From Rhodonellum psychrophilum GCM71 = DSM 17998 (lineage in GTDB: Bacteria; Bacteroidota; Bacteroidia; Cytophagales; Cyclobacteriaceae), in assembly GCF_000381545.1 (NCBI RefSeq), contig NZ_KB906674.1, forward strand, positions 25,276 through 89,275: 64,000 nt of DNA, read 5' to 3'. The notes beneath the pieces were generated by a model that saw nothing but the letters and a program-made list of their open reading frames with translations, was not told the DNA's origin and did no database searches. A program made the translations under genes and the position numbers. Below are positions 18,481-27,142 of the stretch, piece by piece (positions within the stretch are counted from its first letter, which is position 1; every line of letters starts with the position of its first letter).

Positions 18481-19753
18481 TGAAGATCGCTTTTTCATTT
18501 TTATAGATGAGTACTAGACCCACGAAAAACACAAATAATTCTTTGGCCAACAAACCAAAACATAACCCGGTGCCGCCAAAATTTAATCCCAGAACAATTG
18601 AAACCACCAACATAAAGATACACATCGTCCAAGACAATCTGAAAAGGAGGTTTTTTCTATCTGTGACCAAAAGAATAGTGATGTTCAAAATATTCAAGCA
18701 GGCTACAAAAGGGATAAAAGACAAAATTTTAAGGTATAAGATGGATTCTTCCAAATACTGCTTGGTCATGACCTTGACGATAAAGGGTGCAAGCAGGAAG
18801 GTCATCATTGATATAATCACGCTGAGGATAATGGCGGTATAATATATCTTTCTCAGATATCGATAAAACCCCGGTCTGTCATTTTGATAAAGCTTGGAAG
18901 CATTTGGATAAATGGATTGAATCACCAATGCGGGAAACATTCTGAGGACAAAGGAGATTTTTTCCGCCAAACTAAACATTCCCAAAGTCTCCGCATTGGA
19001 AAAAAAACTCAGGATGATCAATCCCCCATTCACTGAAAAGTGGGATGTTAGATTGGACAAGAAAAGAAAAATGTTTTCTTTAAAAGAAATAACCAATGCC
19101 TTAAGTCGAGGTTTAAAAAGTTTAATTTCCAGTTCATAATGAATGTAAAGCAACAGGCAAAGATTGATGACCAGGGCGGATCCTCCAAAAATGAAATTCA
19201 CCCATTTTGATTGTTCGGGAGACTGTATAAAAAGTACTATCCCCATCAGAAACAGTAGCTTGCTGAAAATATTGGTGATGGAAACCAATTTCATTTTTTC
19301 GAGACCCTGAAAAAACCAGAGAGGAAGGGCTGCTTCCGAAAACAGGATCAACATCGATAAAATGAGAATCGTCTGGTAGCCTTGAAAAAGATTAAAAACA
19401 AAAACACTGATCAGAATAACCACCGAAGTCAAGGAAGCCAGCAACATCTTACTCGAAATAATATTGGAGAAAATATGAGACAGCGCCTCTTTGTCATTGC
19501 TTTGGAGGGCGACCGCTCGTGGAGCACTTAGACTATATCCATAATCTACCACAATATTGGCCAATATGATCACAGATAGAGCAAGGTTGACCAAGCCAAA
19601 CTGATCCACGCCGATTGACTGAATCAACAAGGGCATGGAAATCAGGGAAATCAATATATTCGACGCTTGAATGGTCACCAAAAAAGCGAAATTCTGAATG
19701 GATTTGTTCCGAATAAGGTGGCTGAATGGAAATGAGGTTATTTTTTCAAACAT
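18437..19753 (-). CDS. Oligosaccharide flippase (Wzx-like, MOP superfamily)
   Basis: A 438-residue protein with twelve to fourteen TM helices and a polysaccharide-synthesis MATE-like fold (NFAFLVTIQASNILISLISMPLL at the N-terminus, VDYGYSLSAPRAVAL). It would flip the undecaprenyl-linked repeat unit to the periplasm for Wzy. The C-terminus ends in FGSHHHH, which comes from the overlap with the downstream GT2 start rather than a conserved tail. Confidence 0.9.
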   Translation of the reverse strand: MFEKITSFPFSHLIRNKSIQNFAFLVTIQASNILISLISMPLLIQSIGVDQFGLVNLALSVIILANIVVDYGYSLSAPRAVALQSNDKEALSHIFSNIISSKMLLASLTSVVILISVFVFNLFQGYQTILILSMLILFSEAALPLWFFQGLEKMKLVSITNIFSKLLFLMGIVLFIQSPEQSKWVNFIFGGSALVINLCLLLYIHYELEIKLFKPRLKALVISFKENIFLFLSNLTSHFSVNGGLIILSFFSNAETLGMFSLAEKISFVLRMFPALVIQSIYPNASKLYQNDRPGFYRYLRKIYYTAIILSVIISMMTFLLAPFIVKVMTKQYLEESILYLKILSFIPFVACLNILNITILLVTDRKNLLFRLSWTMCIFMLVVSIVLGLNFGGTGLCFGLLAKELFVFFVGLVLIYKNEKAIFNGITSSLFGSHHHH

Positions 19754-19774
19754 GATTAAAAAATGTCAGGCCCA

Positions 19775-20842
19775 TCAAGATGCTTTGATGTGAATGCGAT
19801 AGAGCGCGGTAACATACAGAAAAATCACCATCAAGATCCCCGCAAATAGTCCTCCCAAAACCATCCCTTTGAGTGGTCGGATTTCCGAACGGGTCAATGG
19901 ATATCTCGGGGAGTCGATGAGCTGGATCAATGGCGAATTGTTTCTATGGTTGACCTTGGCGATTTCCAGATTTTTGACGATTTCGGAATAGATGGCAGAA
20001 GATGCCTGCACATCCACCTGTTTTTTCTTGGCATCCACGATGCCCGCTTGGAGCAAGGGGTTTGGATTTGGGATTCGATCCGTGCTGCTCGCGTAAGCAG
20101 TAAGGCTTCCGTCCAGGATGACCCTAACACTGTCGGCCTGCGACTGCAAAATCCTTAGATTCTCAGCGGTTTTCTTGGTTTTGGTTTCCAGATAAAAACT
20201 GTTGACATTCTCCACCAAGGCCTCATTGAAGACCTTTGCGAAAGCCTCATCCTTTGAAGAAATGTTTACCTGGATGATGGTGAGCTTACGGTTTGGTTTG
20301 TCAACGGCAAGTTGGCTTTTGCGGATAAGTTTAGAGACTTCTTTGACGACTGAATCCTGGGTGATGCTGAATTTTTCGCGATCAATTGAAAAATCGATCG
20401 CACTGAAATCCACCTTGTTTTTCCATTTTTGATCCAGCTTGTTGAAGGTGATGAATCGGTCGATGAGCAATTGACTTGAATCGAAAGGGCTCAACAGGGT
20501 TTTGCCCATCATGTTGTCCGAGCGGTAGAGCTCCATGATGTTGTCCCCTTGAAACAAACCGCTGGAACTGCCCAAAGAGCCGAGATTGACACCCACCAAA
20601 GAGGCCAAACCTGACATTTGCCCAAGTCCTGAGGCATCTGATTCCTCCAATACAAAAGAGGTCTCGGCAATGTAGACGGGCTTTTTGAACTTTGAAACCA
20701 AATATCCCAATCCCACTCCGATCACTCCAGCCAAGAATATCAATTTCCACTGACCTACAAAAAACCTGACCCAATTCCGAATGCGCAGGATGACCTCCCT
20801 AAACGTGATTTTATCGTCCAATATATGTTCTTGATTTGCCAT
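19775..20842 (-). CDS. Wzz-like chain-length determinant protein
   Basis: A 355-residue inner-membrane protein with an N-terminal TM (LIFLAGVIGVGLGYLV, about 35-50), a long periplasmic helical region, and a C-terminal TM (GMVLGGLFAGILMVIFLYV). It has the Wzz hallmark YPLTRSEIRPLKG before TM2. There is no fused tyrosine kinase domain, so regulation would rely on a separate kinase not seen here. It sits 5 bp after the SLBB export gene, as is usual for Wzx/Wzy systems. Confidence 0.9.
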   Translation of the reverse strand: MANQEHILDDKITFREVILRIRNWVRFFVGQWKLIFLAGVIGVGLGYLVSKFKKPVYIAETSFVLEESDASGLGQMSGLASLVGVNLGSLGSSSGLFQGDNIMELYRSDNMMGKTLLSPFDSSQLLIDRFITFNKLDQKWKNKVDFSAIDFSIDREKFSITQDSVVKEVSKLIRKSQLAVDKPNRKLTIIQVNISSKDEAFAKVFNEALVENVNSFYLETKTKKTAENLRILQSQADSVRVILDGSLTAYASSTDRIPNPNPLLQAGIVDAKKKQVDVQASSAIYSEIVKNLEIAKVNHRNNSPLIQLIDSPRYPLTRSEIRPLKGMVLGGLFAGILMVIFLYVTALYRIHIKAS

Positions 20843-20847
20843 GCTGA

Positions 20848-23466
20848 TTACCAGTTGATTTGGGAAGAGATCAGGAGCAGGGTTGCCAATCCAGTGGAAA
20901 TTCCCACCAATTCCCCCGGTCGAAGCGGGATTCTGGGTCCTTTGGTCGGCACGATCACTTCAGCGCCAGGCTCGACACCGGGGAAAACCCGCAAGCCAAG
21001 AAAACTTTTTGTCCGGGCAACTTCCCCGTTTGCATAGACGACATAAGTCCGCTTGCGATTGGCACGGTTGTCAAAACCGCCCGATTGGTTGATATAATAC
21101 TTCATTCCCCTGGCAGATTCATGCCGCACGGTGGTTGGATACACGACATCTCCCCGCATTCTCACGGTTTGGAGTTGTCTAGGAATGGAAATAATATCGC
21201 CTTCTTCCAAGATAAGATCGTATTCAGATCCCGGATTTTTGAGTATGGACTCCAAATCGATGGCGACGGCTTCCGTTTGTTTGATTTTAATGGGAGAAAG
21301 ATTGCTTTTGGTTTCGGATATTCCCGTGATGGCGTCTCTCTTGGATTGAGAGGCGGAAGCAGTTTCCATGGCATCAAGCGCTGGGGTTTTTCCGAGGTCT
21401 TGAAACAAACGTGCGAGCAGCAATTCCTGGGCTTCGGTATTGTTGGGGTCCAGAAGCATTTTTTGCTGGAGGTCTGAAAGGTTTCTCTGTCTCCGGATTT
21501 GTTCGGATTCTGTTTCGTAAAATTCCGTTCTCCGGATCAAGGTTGCCCCTTTGGGATAGGCGAAAGCTGTCAAACCTCCCGCTCTTCGAATAACATCTGA
21601 AATCCTTTCCTGGGCAGACTTCACGGCAAACACCCCCGGGGAATTGATTTGTCCTTCCACTTGAATCAATTTCTCCAAGGTGAAATTCGGTTTTCTCCGG
21701 ATGATCAAATTGTCAAAAGGCGCCATTGCAATGGGGTTTGCGCGTAGGGAAAGATCTGCATTGATTTGCACAGGCACCAGTTCTGAGAAAGCGCCTACTT
21801 CTGGATTTACCAATCTTCTGGCGATTTCAATGTCATTGATATTGGCAGCTTCCCTTAAGCCTCCGGCAAGGACAATCAGGTCCTCTACGGTCATTTCGCT
21901 GGAGTAGGGATAGGTTCCGGGATTCCTTACTTCACCCGTTACCTGCACATAAATTTCCTCCTTGAGGTCGTAGATGCTTGACACCCGAACCACATCTTCC
22001 CGCTGAAGGGAAATGTCTGATTGGCTGCCATTGAGGATGTTTCTAAGATTGACGGAAAGTACTTCCGTGCTGAGGTCTTCATTTGTCCGGAGGATACTCG
22101 CGCGTTCCAGATTGGCTTCTCCACGGACCCCATCGGCATTTCGGATCAATTGGACCAAGGTGAGGCCTTCGGTCAAGGCGTAATTGCCTTCCCTAAATAC
22201 AGCGCCTTTGATCTGAACCCGATTGGCGAAGCGGTTGAGCACTTTTCCTACGGTATATTGGTCACCGCCTTTTACGGAGAAGATGGCAAATTGATTTTGG
22301 TAAATGTCTGAAACCGCCCGCTCTTTTCCTGTGATCCGCGTGACATTGATTCGGTCTCGAAAGGCCTCATCCGTGAATCCACCTGCATATTTCAGCAGTT
22401 GATCGAAGTTTTCGTTTTCCTTCACCTCAAAAATCTTCGGCCTTTTGACTTCCCCGATCACGGAAACCCTGGAAATAAAGGGTTCCACCAAAATCACGTC
22501 CTGATCCCGAAGTTGGAAGTCCAGGCTGGCGATTCCTTCTACCAAGAAAGTGTAGATATCGATTGTCGAAACCGTTTTGCCATCCCGGATGACTTTGATG
22601 TTTCGCATGGTGCCATTGTCATTTGGGCCGCCTGCTGCATAAAGTGCATTGAACACCGAGCTGAAAGCGCTCAGCGTAAAAGTGCCTGGAAGTCTCAGTT
22701 CACCCACCAAATGCACTTTTATCGTCCGGACATTTCCCAGAGTCACCTGAAGAAAAGTATTGGGGTTGGCGCCACGAAGGCCCGAGTAATACGTGGAAAG
22801 CCTGTTTCTGATGATTCCCGTGGATTCTTCTATGGTCTTTCCTGAAACACTCACCGGACCGATATTGTCCAATAAAAGAAATCCGTCTGGATTTACCGTG
22901 GCTTCATAATATTGCTCGGATTGTCCATAGACATCGATGTACAGCATGTCACCCGGTCCGACCACATAATTTTTTGGCGTGGCCATGTTCAGGTTGGGTT
23001 CAAATGACAATCTCCTGTTTTTGTTGTAAAAAAGATTGGAGCCGAAAACTGCGGAGATCTCATCTTTCACTCCACTAAAATCAGGTTGGAATTTAAGAAT
23101 GTCTTGGGCGATGAAGTTGAGGTCTGCCTGACTTCTTGGCTCCCTTTTGGAAGCGGTTGCAGTGGATCTGGTCCCAGATCCAGTCAAGGATAACTTTTCG
23201 AGACGGATTCTAAGTTTTTCGACTTCCGTGGCGGGAACCCCCCTTACCTGGGCCATTTGTAGCAACTCTGATTCGGACAAACCGGCTTCATTTGCCCGTC
23301 GGACCAATTCCTTGATTTGTTCATCCGAGAGCTCATCCACCTTGATATTGGCGATATCCGCCATTGACTGGGAGTGAGCCGTCGGCGGAACTGCAAAAAA
23401 CAAAACAAGGGACAGCAATAGCACCGACCAGCATGTTTTTAAAGTCATTTTTATTTGAAAATTCAT
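20848..23466 (-). CDS. SLBB-domain polysaccharide export protein (Wza-like)
   Basis: About 872 residues. A signal peptide (LLLSLVLFFAVPPTAHSQ) is followed by a helical segment, a poly-export domain (NYVVGPGDMLYIDVYGQ) and several SLBB repeats (VHLVGELRLPGTFTL, VQVTGEVRNPGTYPY, IQVEGQINSPGVFAV, VRMRGDVVYPTTV). It should form the outer-membrane or periplasmic conduit with the Wzz protein. It is much longer than E. coli Wza, as usual in Bacteroidetes. I chose the ATG at 23466 because it places a signal peptide at the N-terminus. The frame is open to 23538. Confidence 0.92.
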   Translation of the reverse strand: MNFQIKMTLKTCWSVLLLSLVLFFAVPPTAHSQSMADIANIKVDELSDEQIKELVRRANEAGLSESELLQMAQVRGVPATEVEKLRIRLEKLSLTGSGTRSTATASKREPRSQADLNFIAQDILKFQPDFSGVKDEISAVFGSNLFYNKNRRLSFEPNLNMATPKNYVVGPGDMLYIDVYGQSEQYYEATVNPDGFLLLDNIGPVSVSGKTIEESTGIIRNRLSTYYSGLRGANPNTFLQVTLGNVRTIKVHLVGELRLPGTFTLSAFSSVFNALYAAGGPNDNGTMRNIKVIRDGKTVSTIDIYTFLVEGIASLDFQLRDQDVILVEPFISRVSVIGEVKRPKIFEVKENENFDQLLKYAGGFTDEAFRDRINVTRITGKERAVSDIYQNQFAIFSVKGGDQYTVGKVLNRFANRVQIKGAVFREGNYALTEGLTLVQLIRNADGVRGEANLERASILRTNEDLSTEVLSVNLRNILNGSQSDISLQREDVVRVSSIYDLKEEIYVQVTGEVRNPGTYPYSSEMTVEDLIVLAGGLREAANINDIEIARRLVNPEVGAFSELVPVQINADLSLRANPIAMAPFDNLIIRRKPNFTLEKLIQVEGQINSPGVFAVKSAQERISDVIRRAGGLTAFAYPKGATLIRRTEFYETESEQIRRQRNLSDLQQKMLLDPNNTEAQELLLARLFQDLGKTPALDAMETASASQSKRDAITGISETKSNLSPIKIKQTEAVAIDLESILKNPGSEYDLILEEGDIISIPRQLQTVRMRGDVVYPTTVRHESARGMKYYINQSGGFDNRANRKRTYVVYANGEVARTKSFLGLRVFPGVEPGAEVIVPTKGPRIPLRPGELVGISTGLATLLLISSQINW

Positions 23467-23638
23467 GGGTAATTCTCTGTGTTTTGCCGTTTTCAGCCTT
23501 TTCTTTTTCGGTATAGCCGAAAAAAAAGAAGGGCTCAAAAGGGGAGTATTCGCTGTAAAATATCAGTAAACTAGCGTAAAGATAACTATTCCAAGCTGTA
23601 ATGAAATAGCATGAATTTCTAACTTGGGCATTTCGAGA

Positions 23639-24643
23639 CTACTCCGAGCAGTTTTTGCACATTTCGATTTGCTGACGATCTTCCAGAAGTTGCCGCCGGA
23701 AGGCATTGTATTGGGGAGATTTCCAGACTTCCTGAAGTGTTGCCTCCCCGATTTTGCCCATGACATGGCTGCCATCTTTGTCAAAGCAGCAGGGGACGAT
23801 CTTGCCATCCCAAGTGACCACGGCACCTTGCCACATCCGCCAACATTTGTTTTCGATTTCTTTCTTGAGTTTCCAGTTCCCGTTTCCGGAAGGGAGATAA
23901 CGGGAATATTCCGGGTTTTTGGGAATCAATTCAGATCCCATTTCGAAACCATAGATTTGGGTGGTTTTCAATTGGACCTCATCTACCCCAAGTGCCGCTG
24001 CAAAACCATGTAGTTCCGGGATTTGGTGTTCATTTTTTCCCGTGACCAAAAACTGGAGGATGATTCTTGGAAATTTCAAGTCCCTTTCCTTCCGGGTTTG
24101 GACCAAAAGCGCCAGTCCATCTTTGACTTTTTGGAGTTTTCCTCCGATTCGATAATCCTGATACACTTCCTGAGTGATGCCATCCATGGAGACGATCAAC
24201 TGTCGAAGTCCAGAATCAAGGGTTTTGTGGACATTTTCGGCATTGAGGTAATGGGCATTGGTGGAGGTGGCGGTAAAAATCCCTTTCTGGTCTGCGTATT
24301 TGACCATATCCAAAAATTCCGGATGCAGGTACGGTTCTCCCTGAAAGTAGAGGTGGAGGTAGCTGAGGTAATCTCCCGATTGGTCAATGATGGACCTGAA
24401 TAAGGTGTTGCTCAGCATGCCGGTCGGTCTGGTAAAACTGCGCAGTCCACTTGGACATTCTGGACAGCGAAGATTGCAGCTCGTAGTCGGCTCTATCGAA
24501 AGTGTGCTTGGATACCCCCAAATGATGGGTTTTTTGGTCCATCGGCTAAGGTGAAAAGAGGCGAATAAAAGAATGTAATTGGATAGTTTTTTTTTGTTCA
24601 GGTACCTGAAAAATGCCCAACCGTTGATCAATTTGTTTTTCAC
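23639..24643 (-). CDS. Radical SAM/SPASM domain protein
   Basis: A 334-residue enzyme with the AdoMet iron-sulphur motif CNLRCPEC at C56, C60 and C63. A C-terminal SPASM region (KCWRMW, IVPCCFDKDGSHVMG, EMCKNCSE) would hold auxiliary clusters. SPASM enzymes modify peptides, proteins or sugars. The gene lies at the head of the polysaccharide locus with no precursor peptide beside it, so a role in glycan or sugar modification is the contextual guess. It could be transcribed with the export gene 172 bp downstream. Confidence 0.88.
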   Translation of the reverse strand: MKNKLINGWAFFRYLNKKKLSNYILLFASFHLSRWTKKPIIWGYPSTLSIEPTTSCNLRCPECPSGLRSFTRPTGMLSNTLFRSIIDQSGDYLSYLHLYFQGEPYLHPEFLDMVKYADQKGIFTATSTNAHYLNAENVHKTLDSGLRQLIVSMDGITQEVYQDYRIGGKLQKVKDGLALLVQTRKERDLKFPRIILQFLVTGKNEHQIPELHGFAAALGVDEVQLKTTQIYGFEMGSELIPKNPEYSRYLPSGNGNWKLKKEIENKCWRMWQGAVVTWDGKIVPCCFDKDGSHVMGKIGEATLQEVWKSPQYNAFRRQLLEDRQQIEMCKNCSE

Positions 24644-24700
24644 TCGTTCAAGAAAGAAATAAAATTTTGGATAAAAAAGAAACCAAAGGTCTGGTCTTAA

Positions 24701-25210
24701 TCAATTTTGTTCAGCAATCAATACCCGATCCACAATGTGGATTACTCCATTAGTCGCTTCGATGTTGGCGGTGGTGATCTTTGTGTTTTCATTGATGCTT
24801 ATCCTGTTATTTTGCCCCCGAAAAAACAGGTAGTTGTCCGGTGAAAATGTTGGAATGGAGTCTCTTTCTAACAGGGATGTCAAATATCTTCCGGATAATA
24901 CATGATAGACCAGAATGTCCTGGAGGGAATCAGCGGTCATCAAATTGAGGTTCAATTGGGACTCTAAAAAAGCCTGGTTAGATGGTGCAAAAACGGTGAA
25001 TGGCCCTTGGGTGGACAATGCATTGGTCAATCCGGCTTTGTTGATGGCGAAGAGGAAGGTGCTGAGTTCCGGATTTTCTGCCGCCGTGGCGATCATGTTT
25101 TGCTCAGTCGTGGGGGGAAGGTCAAATCCGCCATTGCAGGAACCGACTACCATTACTGCGAGGGAAGCCCAAAGGAGAGATTGAAGGAAGAAGCGTCGTC
25201 TGTTTTTCAT
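24701..25210 (-). CDS. FAS1 (fasciclin) domain lipoprotein
   Basis: One FAS1 domain of about 130 residues (FLFAINKAGLTNALSTQGPFTVFAPSNQAF, then TNGVIHIVDRVLI) follows a lipoprotein signal with lipobox VVGSC. FAS1 domains mediate adhesion or matrix contacts outside the cell. The ATG at 25210 places the signal peptide correctly, although the frame is open to 25255. A second FAS1 gene lies 2 kb away on the same strand, separated by a nuclease gene and repeats. Confidence 0.9.
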   Translation of the reverse strand: MKNRRRFFLQSLLWASLAVMVVGSCNGGFDLPPTTEQNMIATAAENPELSTFLFAINKAGLTNALSTQGPFTVFAPSNQAFLESQLNLNLMTADSLQDILVYHVLSGRYLTSLLERDSIPTFSPDNYLFFRGQNNRISINENTKITTANIEATNGVIHIVDRVLIAEQN

Positions 25211-25383
25211 TTTTCGAAATTTGGTCTTCCAAAATGGAACGTGATTGGAGCCCATAAGATTTCAAATCACTGATGGTTTTTGCTCGTTCCCTGTTGGCTT
25301 AAGGCAAAAGTATGATTTATTTCCCAATCCCAGTTTTGGGGAGGGATAATTGAGAAGCTTTGTGATAGGGGTCGATTTTCGTC

Positions 25384-25490
25384 CTGCCGCTTAACAATGA
25401 ATTGCGGTGTTAAGATTTGAACCAAGCCTATAGCTTTTGTTGAGAGGTGGTTTTTTCAATCGCGTAACGAAGGTGAAAATCTTAAGCGTG
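25384..25490. repeat. Degenerate single copy of the 193-bp repeat family
   Basis: This stretch matches the 12.3-12.9 kb repeats in order: CCTGCCGCT, CAATGAATTG, GTTAAGATTTGAACCAAGCC, then CAATCGCGTAACG and AAATCTTAA. The outer TTAAGATTT/AAATCTTAA pairing is kept, while the mini-hairpins are eroded. The intergenic stretch around it (25211-25719, about 500 bp) has no recognisable gene. Confidence 0.8.
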
Positions 25491-25516
25491 TATTTTAATC
25501 TTCGGAAATTATCCCG

Positions 25517-25575
25517 CTGTTCGAGATTTGCAATCCCGTACTTCAGATAATCAGGATTTGTAATCCTGGTCAAAG
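25517..25575. repeat. Short repeat with GGATTTGTAATCC hairpin, left of nuclease gene
   Basis: It contains CTGTTCGAGATTTGCAATCC and then CAGGATTTGTAATCCTG, a 7-bp stem with a 3-nt loop, followed by GTCAA. A shortened copy lies at 26881-26908, so the DUF1016 gene is bracketed by the same repeat. Confidence 0.65.
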
Positions 25576-25719
25576 AAAAAATTCAACCCAACCAACCAGG
25601 AAACTCCAGTTACTTTTCCTGTCTTTTCTCTGAGGACCCTTCGACCCCTCTTTTCGCTAATGAAAATTAAAGAAACATCTTTAAATTATTTTACAGCGCC
25701 TTGATAAGCAACAGTAATT

Positions 25720-26703
25720 CTAATTCTCGTTTGTTTCATTGTCAAACAGTTCGTGTAGTTTTTGTTGTAAAAGTTTCTTGTCAGGTAGTTGGGTTTTGTA
25801 CTCTGAAACCATAGTGGGGGATAGGCTTCTGCTTAAAGCATATTCAACAACTTCACTGTCTTTGTCCTTACACAACAAAATTCCAATACTTGGATTTTCA
25901 TTCGTTTTCTTAACATCTCGGTCTAATGCTTCTAAATAAAAATTCAGTTGTCCTAAGTGGTCAGGCTTAAACTTGTCGGCTTTGAGTTCAAATGCCACCA
26001 AGCATTGCAGTCCACGATGATAAAAAAGCAAGTCAATAAAAAAGTCGCTATTACCAACTTGTAGCTTGTATTCTTTATCTATGAACAAAAAGTCCTTGCC
26101 AAGTTCAAGTATGAAGTTTTTCATTTGTCCTACAAGTCCACTTTGTAACTCACTTTCACTATGTGGCTCCGTCAGGTTTAGAAATTCTAACACATAGCCG
26201 TCTTTGAATGTGTTTGTGATGTCGAAGTTACTTTCTTTCAGCACTGCTGAGAGTTTTGAGTTTCCTATCAAAGTGCGCTCGAAAAGGCTAGCAGATATTT
26301 GTCGTTCGAGTTCTCGGAAACTGTAACTTTCTTGTTTAGCTAGTTTCAAATAAAACTCTCGTTCTTCAACGGTTTTGCATCTTGAAAATATCGCCAAATT
26401 ATGAGACCAACTTATTTCTCTCAACAGTGTTGAGAGTTTTGGAAAGTCCTTGTATGTCTCGTAAAACTGCTTCATTCTCCAAATATTCTTGTCGGAAAAG
26501 CCTTTTATTTCGGGTTCGTTTTGTTGAATGTGTTTTGCTAATTCAGTCACCACAGCGTCGCCCCATTCGGCTAGTTCAATCTTATTGGTTAAATATTCTC
26601 CGATGTTCCAATAAAGGTTAATCAATTCAGAATTTACGGCTTTAAGAGCAATCGTCCGAGATTGCTTAATAAGTTGAATAATGTGGGTAAATCGCTTGTC
26701 CAT
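25720..26703 (-). CDS. DUF1016 / PDDEXK nuclease domain protein (YhcG-like)
   Basis: About 327 residues. The N-terminal DUF1016 helical domain (LYWNIGEYLTNKIELAEWGDAVV, FSDKNIWRMKQFYETY) is followed by a PD-(D/E)XK core: FFIDLLFYHRGLQCLVAFELK then FKPDHLGQLNFYLEALD, with the catalytic Asp, Glu and Lys visible. The ATG at 26703 fits the family start (MDKRFTHIIQLI). Base composition is clearly more AT-rich than its neighbours and it stands alone between repeats, so horizontal gain is likely. Relatives are linked with restriction or defence loci, but no partner gene is here. Confidence 0.88.
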   Translation of the reverse strand: MDKRFTHIIQLIKQSRTIALKAVNSELINLYWNIGEYLTNKIELAEWGDAVVTELAKHIQQNEPEIKGFSDKNIWRMKQFYETYKDFPKLSTLLREISWSHNLAIFSRCKTVEEREFYLKLAKQESYSFRELERQISASLFERTLIGNSKLSAVLKESNFDITNTFKDGYVLEFLNLTEPHSESELQSGLVGQMKNFILELGKDFLFIDKEYKLQVGNSDFFIDLLFYHRGLQCLVAFELKADKFKPDHLGQLNFYLEALDRDVKKTNENPSIGILLCKDKDSEVVEYALSRSLSPTMVSEYKTQLPDKKLLQQKLHELFDNETNEN

Positions 26704-27083
26704 ATTTATTTTGATACAAAATAATGTTTTTTTAGTAATGCTTGTCTTTCCGAACTGGTTTTCTACGCAGTTTATCCTTTGATGACCGAGTTGATTATCC
26801 ATTTAACCACCAATGACACAACAATAATCTAAAGGAAATAGTATTGAAAAGGCCTAAATAAGCTATGGGGCTGCTGTGTTGTTGTTCGATATTTGCAATC
26901 CTGGTCAATCTACAATCATCCCTTTGCGAAAAACTCTTCGCCCTTATTGTAAAATCTTCTGAAACGAAGATATCAGTGCGTTGCCCCTTTGTGGTCCTAG
27001 CAAGGACTTAGTGCTTCGAAGAGATTAGAGAAAATTAAGGCTGGGAATCAATGCCTCACTAAAAAATTCTTTGGAAAAAAGCA
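26704..27083. other. Intergenic region with repeat fragment
   Basis: It holds the right-hand copy of the short repeat (26881-26908, GTTCGATATTTGCAATCC then TGGTCAA), a small hairpin GTCCT-AGCA-AGGAC near 26995, and no supportable gene on either strand. Confidence 0.55.
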
Positions 27084-27119
27084 TAAAAAAAGGGGTAAAC
27101 TTAACCGTCTACCCCTTTT
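27084..27119 (-). terminator. Rho-independent terminator after FAS1 gene
   Basis: AAAAGGGGTA (27088-27097) pairs with TACCCCTTTT (27110-27119). Read on the minus strand, a run of T (complement of 27084-27091) follows, 24 bp after the FAS1 stop. Confidence 0.85.
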
Positions 27120-27142
27120 GGAAATCATTGATTTTTTAAAAA

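Noticed and set aside
20860..21477. 205-codon plus-strand frame opposite the SLBB export gene.
   Set aside because: The minus strand holds clear SLBB repeats through this stretch. The opposite frame has no motif.
23639..24643. Possible RiPP system linking the radical SAM/SPASM enzyme with the Cys-rich peptides.
   Set aside because: They are more than 20 kb apart in different transcription units, and the enzyme belongs by position to the polysaccharide operon.
25517..25575. tRNA-like T-loop (TTCGAG) near the nuclease gene.
   Set aside because: No acceptor, D or anticodon stems can be formed. It is part of a short repeat that recurs at 26.9 kb.
25720..26703. Insertion sequence.
   Set aside because: The encoded protein is a DUF1016-type nuclease and not a transposase. 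The flanking repeats are direct, short and unequal, with no terminal inverted repeats.
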